Shown here: positions 1 through 6,484 of the stretch, one piece after another
How the letters are laid out: every line of letters starts with the position of its first letter
Numbering within the stretch: position 1 is the first letter of the stretch
Source: CAWJTN01 sp963845895
GTDB lineage: Bacteria > Patescibacteriota > Microgenomatia > UBA1406 > GWC2-37-13
DNA length: 64,000 bases
Assembly: GCA_963845895.1 (NCBI GenBank)
Contig: CAWJTN010000001.1
Coordinates: forward strand, 124,001 to 188,000
Direction of reading: 5' to 3'
Notes under the pieces: generated by a model
Database searches by the model: none
The model's input: the letters and a program-made list of their open reading frames with translations, nothing else
Told to the model about the DNA's origin: nothing
Made by a program: the position numbers and the translations under genes

Positions 1-1176
1 GATCCTCATGGCGATTTAAGCTACAAGCTTCTTGGTATTATTCCCCAAAACCGTTTAGAGGATGTCGTGCACTTTAATCCCTATGATACTGAACATCCCA
101 GCGGACTAAACCTATTGGAATTGCCTAAAAACTTGTCGGCTGTTGATTTACAAAGGGAAAAGGGTCTGATCGTCTCAACGATTATCTCCATTTTCCATAA
201 ACTATACCCTCCCCGTTATATGGGACCGAAGATGGAGCATGTGTTAAGAAACTCCATTTTGACAGCTCTCGAGTTAGAAAATCCAACCTTTGAGACAATT
301 TATCTGCTTTTGACCAACTACTCCTTCCGGAAAGAAGCCATCACCCATCTAAGTAACGACCTTATTAAAAACTTCTGGAAAGAGGAATTTGAAAAACTGT
401 CGGCTCCCCAAAAAGCGGAAACTATATCTCCGATAACCAATAAACTGGGAGCATTCCTCACTACCGACCTTGTCCACAATATTATTACTCAGGAGAAAAG
501 CACATTGGATTTTGAGGCAATTATCAATGGAAAGAAGATTCTTATTTGCGATCTGGCAAAGGGAAAAATAGGCGAAGACAATTCATCATTTTTGGGCAGC
601 CTTATTGTTGCTAAGATTCAACTGGCCGCCTTAAGACGGGTACATATAAAAGAAGAAGAACGGGTTGACTTCTTTCTCTATATCGATGAATTCCAAAACT
701 TCGCGACGCACTCTTTTGGGCAAATCCTATCGGAAGCACGAAAATATCGGTTAAATACTATTTTAGTAAACCAGACAGTGTCTCAAATTGAAGACACTAA
801 TCTTCTCCAAATCATTTTAGCTAACGTAGGAACCATTATTTCTTTTAGGACTAGTAACCCGACCGACGAAGAGATGTTATTGCCTATCTTCTCTCCCCAG
901 GTTGTCAAAAACGAAATAATGAATCTGGAATCGTATACCTTTTATATTAAACTCCAAGCAATCAAACCTCAGGATACCTTCACCGGAATAGTTGAAAAGT
1001 TCAGCCTGCCGGAAGACGACGAGGTTAGAAAAGCAGTTACTGAATTATCCAGAAAAAAGTACGGCGTTCCACTTTCTGAACTGAAAGTTACTGAGCTACC
1101 GGCTACTGTCAAAAAAGTAAAAGATGATCCCACAACTAGGGGAAACGATGATACGGTATTTACGAGAAAAAAGTAA
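1..1176 (+). CDS. VirD4/TraD-like conjugative coupling ATPase, 5' end missing
   Basis: The frame is open from base 1, so the gene starts outside the window; the GTG at 67 is only the first internal start. The visible part begins with DPHGDL, typical of the nucleotide-binding core of VirD4/TraD-type (TraM-recognition) ATPases, and contains a Walker B-like FFLYIDEFQNF at about residues 221-231, counted from base 1, and an ILVNQTVSQIED sensor-like segment. Proteins of this family bring DNA or protein substrates to a type IV secretion channel at the inner membrane. The matching channel genes lie on the other strand at 13971-20528. The C-terminal 40 residues are polar and charged. Family assignment is fairly sure; substrate is unknown. 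Confidence 0.82.
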   Translation, partial: DPHGDLSYKLLGIIPQNRLEDVVHFNPYDTEHPSGLNLLELPKNLSAVDLQREKGLIVSTIISIFHKLYPPRYMGPKMEHVLRNSILTALELENPTFETIYLLLTNYSFRKEAITHLSNDLIKNFWKEEFEKLSAPQKAETISPITNKLGAFLTTDLVHNIITQEKSTLDFEAIINGKKILICDLAKGKIGEDNSSFLGSLIVAKIQLAALRRVHIKEEERVDFFLYIDEFQNFATHSFGQILSEARKYRLNTILVNQTVSQIEDTNLLQIILANVGTIISFRTSNPTDEEMLLPIFSPQVVKNEIMNLESYTFYIKLQAIKPQDTFTGIVEKFSLPEDDEVRKAVTELSRKKYGVPLSELKVTELPATVKKVKDDPTTRGNDDTVFTRKK

Positions 1177-1181
1177 GTTTT

Positions 1182-1203
1182 TTGCCCTAATTCGCTAGGG
1201 CAA
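1182..1203 (+). other. Perfect 8-bp hairpin after the VirD4-like gene
   Basis: TTGCCCTA (1182-1189) pairs with TAGGGCAA (1196-1203) across a 6-nt loop, six bases after the stop codon. It has no T-tract on the plus-strand 3' side, so it is not a canonical intrinsic terminator. It may protect the 3' end of the mRNA. Confidence 0.5.
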
Positions 1204-1281
1204 GATTCATTGAAAAATGATCGTATTATTAGGTAATATGTATCGTGTTAATATATTATATATAATAAAGGAAATACAACA

Positions 1282-1314
1282 TTCCTCCCATTGGGGAGGA
1301 AAAAGGAGGGGGAG
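1282..1314 (+). promoter_or_regulatory. Hairpin next to a strong ribosome-binding site
   Basis: TTCCTCCC (1282-1289) can pair with GGGAGGAA (1294-1301). The same arm is also complementary to the purine-rich AAGGAGGGGGAG at 1303-1314, which is the Shine-Dalgarno region of the gene starting at 1325. Two alternative pairings, one of which hides the ribosome-binding site, are therefore possible. Such strong Shine-Dalgarno sequences are rare elsewhere in the window. A regulatory role is inference. Confidence 0.4.
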
Positions 1315-1324
1315 TTAACTTGTT

Positions 1325-2044
1325 ATGACATTACCACCTATCACTATTAAACAACAAGAAATACTCTTATTACTCTATCGCTTCAGATTCTTAAATAGAA
1401 TTCAAATACAAACATTCCTCAATCATAAAGACTACAAAACTATCAACCTCTGGCTCAAAGACCTAACTGACAAAAACTACATCACCAGAAATTATGAAAG
1501 TACGTTCCAAGGTCGAACAATACCGGCAAGATACCATTTAGCCATAAACGGGATACGTTATTTAAAAACCGTGTCCCCAGTTGATAAAAAGTCCTTGAGA
1601 AAATTTTACCGTGAGTCATTTACTTCAAACAAGTTCAAAGAGCGCTGTATGTTCATCGCTGACCTCTATGCAGCGCTTGTAAAACGATACGGGCAGGATA
1701 TTACCTTCTTCACCCAATCGGATTATCCAGCTGACGGCGTAATCAAAGACGTTATGCCGACATTTGGGTTTATCAAAAAAGAGGGCAATGAAAAAGTAGT
1801 CTATGTTTGTGAGCTATTCCAGGAGAAACAGCCACGCTATTTTATTCGTAACCGGATATCTAAATTCATTGACTTTTTTGAGGACGAACCGGATACCCGG
1901 ATTCTTTTTGTCTGTCCAAACAAATTTATGAGTAAGTTTGTCGATAAATTTACAAAAAGAATACTTGAGGAAAAAAGCATTGATACAATTTACTTTAAGT
2001 CGATAACCTATCAGGGATTAAAAGACATGGATTTTGTGAGTTGA
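1325..2044 (+). CDS. Replication-relaxation family protein
   Basis: This 239-residue protein starts with an alpha-helical winged-helix-like segment (ILLLLYRFRFLNRIQIQTFL, residues about 14-33) followed by a YHLAINGIRYL segment, the usual pattern of the replication-relaxation (PF13814) family on plasmids and conjugative elements. The rest is a mixed domain with many basic residues and no obvious catalytic motif. The ATG start is supported by a purine-rich Shine-Dalgarno region at 1303-1314. It lies directly downstream of the VirD4-like gene on the same strand. A role in initiating or relaxing element DNA is what the family name implies, but the biochemical function here is unproven. Confidence 0.7.
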   Translation: MTLPPITIKQQEILLLLYRFRFLNRIQIQTFLNHKDYKTINLWLKDLTDKNYITRNYESTFQGRTIPARYHLAINGIRYLKTVSPVDKKSLRKFYRESFTSNKFKERCMFIADLYAALVKRYGQDITFFTQSDYPADGVIKDVMPTFGFIKKEGNEKVVYVCELFQEKQPRYFIRNRISKFIDFFEDEPDTRILFVCPNKFMSKFVDKFTKRILEEKSIDTIYFKSITYQGLKDMDFVS

Positions 2045-2064
2045 GAAAAAAACTGAAGAATGAA

Positions 2065-2095
2065 CCTGCCGCCCGTAGGAGTTACGAACGGCAGG
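2065..2095. terminator. Hairpin between convergent genes
   Basis: CCTGCCG (2065-2071) pairs with CGGCAGG (2089-2095). It lies between the 3' ends of the genes at 1325-2044 (plus) and 2110-2412 (minus). On the minus strand a run of seven T follows about 12 nt after the stem, so it is at best a weak terminator for that strand. Confidence 0.35.
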
Positions 2096-2109
2096 CATAA
2101 GCATTATCT

Positions 2110-2412
2110 TTATGCTTCATGGAGTTTCTTTACAGAAGATAACGGTTGTGGTTTAAAATGAAGGTCACGCTCAATCGGTAGTCCAAAAGCACCTTTTGCC
2201 CCCTTAAGCTCTTTTAGAGAAAAGTAGCCTAACTCCGGACAGTCTCCAGCCACATAGCCAAAGAAATTGTCTTCACCGTCATACTCAAGGACATACCAGG
2301 TCCAGACAGTTCCGGGCAGGAAAAACTTGCATCGGACAATCGGATCAGCATCATTTTCCGTTGTATAAAGTTTAGGCAGATCCGAAGTTACATATTTTGG
2401 TAATAGATTCAT
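2110..2412 (-). CDS. DUF2958 domain protein
   Basis: This 100-residue protein matches the DUF2958 family along its whole length: LLPKY at the start, then WTWYVLEYDGED, FFGYVAGDCPELGYFSL and GLPIERDLHF. The family is common on plasmids, phages and integrative elements, but no biochemical activity is established. A strong Shine-Dalgarno sequence (GAGGAGGTG) precedes the ATG. Immediately upstream on the same strand is an intrinsic terminator overlapping a 221-nt folded region, so expression may be controlled by premature termination. It is convergent with the replication-relaxation gene. Confidence 0.8.
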   Translation of the reverse strand: MNLLPKYVTSDLPKLYTTENDADPIVRCKFFLPGTVWTWYVLEYDGEDNFFGYVAGDCPELGYFSLKELKGAKGAFGLPIERDLHFKPQPLSSVKKLHEA

Positions 2413-2433
2413 GAATTTTCACCTCCTCTCTTT

Positions 2434-2474
2434 AAAAAAGACAGGCAAACTAATAACAACTGTTTTGTCCTGTC
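2434..2474 (-). terminator. Intrinsic terminator in the leader of the DUF2958 gene
   Basis: Read on the minus strand, GACAGG-A-CAAA (from 2474 down) pairs with TTTG-CCTGTC (ending at 2440), followed at once by six T (2439-2434). The Shine-Dalgarno sequence of the DUF2958 gene follows within about 10 nt. The 5' arm is also the closing arm of the large hairpin at 2462-2682, so the two structures exclude each other. Confidence 0.6.
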
Positions 2475-2682
2475 CTTCAGAAAAGGGGCATGGGGAGAAA
2501 AGGAGCTGTCAAAAGTTTTTCTGAAGTAAAGCGAAGAAAAAGGATTTTAACGCCTGTCAGAAAAATGCGAACCTTAGATAATAAGCTTTATTCTTATCTG
2601 CATTTTCCTACAGGCTGAAACACCCACCTTTTGATAGGGACTTTTATCCCCATATAATGAGAAGAAAAGGACAGGACAAAAC
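2462..2682 (-). ncRNA. Large nested inverted-repeat RNA, possible attenuator leader
   Basis: This covers most of the 325-bp gap between the AbiEii gene and the DUF2958 gene. A perfect 16-bp inverted repeat closes it (2462-2477 with 2667-2682). Inside are ATGGGGA-x-AAAAG (2490-2502) with CTTTT-x-TCCCCAT (2641-2653), CTGTCAAAAG (2506-2515) with CTTTTGATAG (2628-2637, one G-U pair), GCCTGT (2552-2557) with ACAGGC (2610-2615), AAAATGC (2562-2568) with GCATTTT (2600-2606), and AGATAA (2576-2581) with TTATCT (2594-2599). The rod-like fold plus an overlapping terminator resembles a riboswitch or attenuator. A stand-alone small RNA or a MITE-like repeat are alternatives. I know of no described class that it matches. 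Confidence 0.5.
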
Positions 2683-2696
2683 GTAAAAAGGAGTTA

Positions 2697-2730
2697 TTTT
2701 TGAAAAAAGCGAATTTTCTGAAGAAAAAAA
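2697..2730. repeat. Direct repeat, copy 1, flanking the AbiE module
   Basis: A 21-bp core (2697-2717: five T, G, six A, GCGAA, four T) recurs exactly at 4421-4441, and both copies continue with a GAAGAAAA...TTAA tail. This copy lies just beyond the 3' end of the AbiEii gene. The repeat could be a paired insertion footprint or a shared weak terminator. Confidence 0.55.
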
Positions 2731-2737
2731 TTAAGTT

Positions 2738-3526
2738 TTATCTTTGGGCTTTGATTACTTCAAATGGAAGTTTATTCAACACCTCTTCTATCTTTTGTTC
2801 CGAAACACTCACTTTATAATAAATTCTACCCTCATCAGAGAGTTTATCCTGTTTTGCCAGTTGCCAGTTCTGCATGGCCGACTTTTTAGTGATTGGTTTT
2901 CTTACTTCCTTTTGTTTAATGAGTCTTACAATTTCATCCAGGTTAATATCGAAATTTGTCAATATCTGGTAAAAGTCATAAAAATCCCTGTATCTTGCCC
3001 TGTCGCTCATGGCCCGGATCTTTTCGGCGCAGATTTCCCAGATATCCATCACATTGACGGTGATATCCAAGCCCCAGACATTGTTATACTTCATCTTCTT
3101 TGCCGGTAAAACCACGTTTTGGATAAAGTCGATCTCAACCTTAAGAGAATTTGCCTGCCCTAAAGGTCCGTTATAAAGAAGCCTTTCAGTCTTAATCGTG
3201 GCTTTGGAAACATATTGTTTTTTCACCTTAAAGACACCTCCGGACTCAAGGACTTTATTCACTTTATTCGGGGTTATAGTTTTATCAATTGAGGTAAAAT
3301 CAAGATCCTCAGAAAAACGCAGTTGATCTAAATAGCAGTGGTGAAGTGCAGTTCCACCTTTAAACACGACTTTTTCTCTCAAGGGCGACTCGAAAATCAG
3401 TTGAGAAACGGTAGCTAAGAAGTAGTCTTTTTCCGCATCGGCTAAACCATAACGCAAAGAGCGTCTGTTAATGAGCTGCAGTTGCGTTTTGTCGAAATAG
3501 ACTAAATTAGTTAATATTGCTGTCAT
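2738..3526 (-). CDS. abiEii: Nucleotidyltransferase AbiEii/AbiGii-type toxin
   Basis: The protein has the hallmark motifs of the AbiEii nucleotidyltransferase family (PF08843): FKGGTALHHCYL followed by RFSEDLDF, the catalytic GG-T/S and ExD region of polymerase-beta-like transferases. Such toxins act in type IV toxin-antitoxin and abortive-infection modules; family members can add nucleotides to tRNA. I chose the ATG at 3526 rather than 3547 because a GGAG sits about 9 nt upstream. This gives a 20-nt overlap with the upstream antitoxin gene, typical of this two-gene operon. Length, about 262 residues, is normal. The module lies inside the conjugative element and probably stabilises it or blocks phages (inference). 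Confidence 0.88.
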   Translation of the reverse strand: MTAILTNLVYFDKTQLQLINRRSLRYGLADAEKDYFLATVSQLIFESPLREKVVFKGGTALHHCYLDQLRFSEDLDFTSIDKTITPNKVNKVLESGGVFKVKKQYVSKATIKTERLLYNGPLGQANSLKVEIDFIQNVVLPAKKMKYNNVWGLDITVNVMDIWEICAEKIRAMSDRARYRDFYDFYQILTNFDINLDEIVRLIKQKEVRKPITKKSAMQNWQLAKQDKLSDEGRIYYKVSVSEQKIEEVLNKLPFEVIKAQR

Positions 3527-4283
3527 AATATAATCTCCATTTGGCATTAAACTCAGATGAGTTGGCGCTCATTTTACTATATCCCCCTCGTTTTTTTGCA
3601 AGTTTATAAAAATCCTGCGTATCGATTTTGAGAAGATCAAGTAAAAATCCTACCTGCCGGATCATGCTCAATCCAAACACCCTGGCGTATTCTTTGATTT
3701 TTTCAAAATCCACATTCTCTTTATATTCTCTTAATTTCTCAAGCACCAAATCAACGCTATAACTTCCCGAGCGGAAATAGAGCATATCCAAGAGAGCTTT
3801 CTCTTTTTCGGCCATTCTTACTTCTTTGCCCTCGATAATTACGCTGGTATAGCCAAAATAGAGAGCTTTTTTAATATGTGAGAACCTGTATTCCTTTCCC
3901 TGTACTTTATAGGTTCTTGCTCTTTTATCAGTCACCGCCTCAATACTTGAAAGCATCTGGTCAAACATACTGTAGTACTGTAAGGCGTTCTCGAATGAGA
4001 TATAAGAGTTTTTATTCAAAGTTTGGGAGATAGTCAATTCGGAAAGATCAGAAAAACCCAGACTACTAATATCAGTAATCACAATATAGAGCCCCCTCTT
4101 AATGCGCACCAACCAGCCTCTTTTAGAAAGAAGAGAGATTCTTTTTTTTACCTCTCCCTTGCCATAGCTGCCCGAGAAAATCCCGGTCAGGTTATCAAAC
4201 GTTACAATCCGACCGAAACGTAAAATTGCCCCTTCTAATAAGGAGAGATCCTTCTGAGACAGTCTAGTATTTAGTATATCCAT
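3507..4283 (-). CDS. abiEi: AbiEi-family antitoxin, transcriptional repressor
   Basis: This 258-residue protein has an N-terminal winged-helix DNA-binding region (residues about 8-70, ending KRGWLVRIKRGLYIV) and the conserved AEKEKALLDMLYF segment of the AbiEi C-terminal domain. Known AbiEi proteins neutralise AbiEii and repress their own promoter through inverted repeats. The gene precedes and overlaps abiEii by 20 nt, so the pair is co-transcribed. A short palindrome and an AT-rich promoter at 4299-4319 lie just upstream and could be the autoregulatory site. Length is near the family norm. Confidence 0.85.
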   Translation of the reverse strand: MDILNTRLSQKDLSLLEGAILRFGRIVTFDNLTGIFSGSYGKGEVKKRISLLSKRGWLVRIKRGLYIVITDISSLGFSDLSELTISQTLNKNSYISFENALQYYSMFDQMLSSIEAVTDKRARTYKVQGKEYRFSHIKKALYFGYTSVIIEGKEVRMAEKEKALLDMLYFRSGSYSVDLVLEKLREYKENVDFEKIKEYARVFGLSMIRQVGFLLDLLKIDTQDFYKLAKKRGGYSKMSANSSEFNAKWRLYYDSNIN

Positions 4284-4298
4284 ATAATTACTATATTA

Positions 4299-4319
4299 AG
4301 TTACTAACTGGTTATATTA
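4299..4319 (-). promoter_or_regulatory. Putative abiE promoter and operator
   Basis: AGTTA-C-TAACT (4299-4309) is a small palindrome 16-26 bases upstream of the abiEi start, beside a minus-strand TATAAT-like element at about 4312-4319. AbiEi family repressors are known to bind inverted repeats at their own promoter. The rest of the 4284-4533 gap shows only AT-rich DNA and a direct-repeat copy at 4421. Confidence 0.4.
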
Positions 4320-4420
4320 TATACCTTTCACTTCATAAGTCAAGCTCTGAAAATCGCCGAGAAACAAAAAACGATTCAGTAACATCATGATACCATTTGT
4401 ATTAACTTGTGAAAGAAGTT

Positions 4421-4455
4421 TTTTTGAAAAAAGCGAATTTTTCGAAGAAAAATTA
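4421..4455. repeat. Direct repeat, copy 2, between the AbiE module and the DGR
   Basis: The 21-bp core at 4421-4441 is identical to 2697-2717, and the following GAAGAAAA...TTAA tail is also shared with small changes. The two copies frame a 1.7-kb segment that holds abiEii and abiEi. Confidence 0.55.
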
Positions 4456-4533
4456 AATTCTGCGTTTGGTCTGAACTCTTTCCATGAAGTACCATATAAG
4501 TAAATATCATTGTCTAATATCAATGGTTATTAA

Positions 4534-4968
4534 TTGTTCGAAATGGAAAAGAAACTTATTTTGTTTCAGAAAATCTATGATTTCGTTTTATGGCTATATC
4601 CCGTCATAAATCGTATTCCGAGGCACCACAAAACGGTTCTTGGAAGACAAATTGAAGAGTTAGCGGTTTCTCTACTTCTTATTGTTTTGTCCGCAAACAG
4701 AGTTCGAGGCCGAAAACGCGAAGAACTTCAACGCATCGTTTCCGAAGAACTTGACAAACTAAGGATTCTTCTTCGCCTGACGAAAGATTTGCGCTTCATG
4801 AGTATTAAACAATATGCTTACTCTTCCGAAAAAATAAATGAGATTGGAAAGATTTTATACGGTTGGATGCGTGCTACGACAGATGATCACGAAGTAGCCT
4901 CAACACCTATGCTACATCAAAAGAAAATAGTTGCAAAACAACCCCCAAATCTGAGATTATTTGATTAA
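4534..4968 (+). CDS. avd: DGR accessory variability determinant (Avd)
   Basis: The 144-residue protein is almost wholly helical with the Avd/S23-like four-helix pattern: YDFVLWLYPVINRIPRHHKT, then LGRQIEELAVSLLL, a basic RGRKREEL turn, and LRILLRLTKDLRFMSIKQY. Avd proteins form a basic bundle that binds the DGR reverse transcriptase and template RNA and is needed for mutagenic retrohoming. The start could be TTG at 4534 or ATG at 4543; neither has a clear Shine-Dalgarno. The stop lies 12 bp before the template repeat, and the reverse transcriptase follows, which is a classic avd-TR-RT order. The C-terminal 30 residues are polar and probably disordered. Confidence 0.88.
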   Translation: MFEMEKKLILFQKIYDFVLWLYPVINRIPRHHKTVLGRQIEELAVSLLLIVLSANRVRGRKREELQRIVSEELDKLRILLRLTKDLRFMSIKQYAYSSEKINEIGKILYGWMRATTDDHEVASTPMLHQKKIVAKQPPNLRLFD

Positions 4969-4980
4969 GGGAAGGACCAA

Positions 4981-5100
4981 AACGCCTTCTAACGCGGCGG
5001 CAATTGGAATAATACGGCGAATGCTGGAGCATTCACGTTGAATCTGAATAATGCTCCATCCAATTCGAACACCAATATTGGGTTTCGCTGCGCCAATGAT
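4981..5100 (+). repeat. DGR template repeat (TR)
   Basis: These 120 bases align without gaps to 7581-7700 (offset exactly 2600). TR has 34 adenines; 19 are replaced in VR (10 to G, 5 to C, 4 to T) and none of the 86 non-adenine positions differ. Read in the VR frame, TR is rich in AAT/AAC codons, the usual design that allows the widest amino-acid choice. The 17-bp adenine-free stretch 5078-5094 is identical in VR and is the probable initiation-of-mutagenic-homing (IMH) tract. Codon 4 of TR is TAA; VR reads TTA. Confidence 0.97.
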
Positions 5101-5302
5101 CTTTAAGAGGCAAAATGCGCCAGGTGCGTCGGTTCCTATCTACGGATAGAACCCAGGACCTTATGAATCACAGCGTCCTTTCCGGATCCCGAAATAGTTT
5201 CGGGACAAACATAATGCCCGTATTCTTACCTTTCCTTAAGGAGCGGTAAGGTAAATAGGTGCCGGGCCGGTTCATTTTGGGCCGACCCGGCGTTTTGAAA
5301 TT
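5101..5302 (+). ncRNA. Structured spacer between TR and reverse transcriptase
   Basis: This non-coding 202-nt spacer holds several strong hairpins: GGTTC-(C)-TATC with GATA-GAACC closed by a UACG tetraloop (5131-5153), TCCCGAAA with TTTCGGGA and a 3-nt loop (5187-5205), TTACCTT with AAGGTAA (5226-5254), and GCCGGG-x-CGG with CCG-x-CCCGGC (5261-5291) just before the RT start. In the Bordetella phage DGR, RNA downstream of TR is part of the template RNA and binds RT and Avd to prime cDNA. The same role here is inference. No open frame of interest lies on either strand. Confidence 0.65.
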
Positions 5303-6424
5303 ATGATGTATGACGAAATAATAAGTTTTCCCTCGCTGCTTTCCGCCTATTATCGGGCCAGGAAGTGTAAACAATATAACGATACTATTCTTCGATTCGG
5401 CTATTATCTGGAATCAAATTTATTGAATCTTGAACGAGAATTGAAAAGCGGCTATTACCGACCATCTCCATATGTCTGTTTTACCGTGCATGATCCCAAG
5501 AAGCGACAAGTCTCCGCACCAGCTTTTCGAGACCGCGTTTTGCAACATGCACTGGTGGGGGCAATTGAGTCCTTGTTTGAAAAATCTTTTATCTACGACT
5601 CGTATGCCTGTCGGCAAAAGAAAGGCACCCATTTTGGCCTCTCTCGCTTTAAGAAGTTTTTGCAAGCCGCCCGCTCGATCCACGGACCAAATACTCCTCT
5701 TTATTGTCTTCGCATGGATGTGTCCAAATTTTTTGCTAGCATTTCCTGGGACGTTCTTCTGCCACTGATTTTTAAACAAGTACATTGTCAAAGGACACAA
5801 AACCTGATTGTAAAAATCCTCACGACTTATCAATTTTTTGACGAAAAAGGACAGGTATTTGATCCCGCACCCCTTGTTGTTAGTCCTGCCCGACGCCGCG
5901 GGATACCGATTGGGAATCTCACAAGTCAACTCTTCGCCAATATCTATCTCAATGAACTTGACCATTTTGTCAAAGATAAATTGCGCGTTAGGTGGTACGG
6001 CCGGTATATGGATGATTTTCTCGTGATTCATCACGACAAAGCAGAACTAATCAAGATTGAGGGAGAAATACGAACATTTTTGAGGGACAATCTGAAGTTA
6101 GTTCTTTCTGACCGTAAGGTCATTATTTCCAATGTTAGAGACGGAATCCCGTTTATCGGCTACCGTATTTTCTACGACCATATTCTGGTTCGTGGGCCAA
6201 CGCTTCTTCACATGCAACGAAAACTAACGCGCAAACGACAGGAACTGCGCAAGGGGTACGTCTATCAAGACCAGCTCACCGCCTCAATAACTTCACTTTT
6301 TGGCCACTTCAAACATGCTAATTCATGGAATTTAAAACAACGAATGTTCACCACCAAAGAACGATGGCAAGATAGGCAAAAGGGGAAACTCCCCCTTTCC
6401 CTGGTAGAAGAATTTAGTTGGTAA
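5303..6424 (+). CDS. DGR-type reverse transcriptase
   Basis: The 373-residue enzyme carries the reverse transcriptase palm motifs in order: RMDVSKFF with the first catalytic Asp (D139), GIPIGNLTSQLF (about 201-212) in which IGNLTSQ replaces the QG-x-x-x-SP of other retroelements and marks DGR enzymes, YMDD (235-238) as catalytic box, and PFIGYRI as the primer-grip region. It copies the TR RNA with adenine-specific errors and delivers the cDNA to VR. A C-terminal basic helical thumb follows (HMQRKLTRKRQELRKG). The start is the first ATG of an ATGATG pair, 12 nt after the last spacer hairpin; no clear Shine-Dalgarno. Order avd, TR, RT, target is consistent. Confidence 0.96.
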   Translation: MMYDEIISFPSLLSAYYRARKCKQYNDTILRFGYYLESNLLNLERELKSGYYRPSPYVCFTVHDPKKRQVSAPAFRDRVLQHALVGAIESLFEKSFIYDSYACRQKKGTHFGLSRFKKFLQAARSIHGPNTPLYCLRMDVSKFFASISWDVLLPLIFKQVHCQRTQNLIVKILTTYQFFDEKGQVFDPAPLVVSPARRRGIPIGNLTSQLFANIYLNELDHFVKDKLRVRWYGRYMDDFLVIHHDKAELIKIEGEIRTFLRDNLKLVLSDRKVIISNVRDGIPFIGYRIFYDHILVRGPTLLHMQRKLTRKRQELRKGYVYQDQLTASITSLFGHFKHANSWNLKQRMFTTKERWQDRQKGKLPLSLVEEFSW

Positions 6425-6456
6425 ATCATAACATCTATTTTTTCCTTCGGTTCCAG

Positions 6457-6484
6457 TTGTATTTTCCATTGCCTATACTATAAT
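6457..6484 (+). promoter_or_regulatory. Putative promoter of the DGR target operon
   Basis: TTGTAT (6457-6462), a 16-bp spacer and TATAAT (6479-6484) form a good sigma-70-like promoter. Its -10 box overlaps the ATG at 6483, so if it is used, translation must begin further down, for example at the GTG at 6540. Confidence 0.45.

Noticed and set aside
1182..1203. Intrinsic terminator after the VirD4-like gene
   Set aside because: The stem is perfect, but no T-run follows on the plus strand.
2462..2682. 6S RNA
   Set aside because: The rod shape is similar in length, but the closing stem overlaps a terminator in front of a gene and no clear central open bubble is seen, so attenuation fits better.
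4317..4523. 68-residue minus-strand reading frame
   Set aside because: It lies in the AT-rich abiE/DGR gap, contains a direct-repeat copy and resembles no protein.
5168..5374. 68-residue minus-strand frame across the TR-RT spacer
   Set aside because: It only reads the spacer hairpins backwards and overlaps the RT start.
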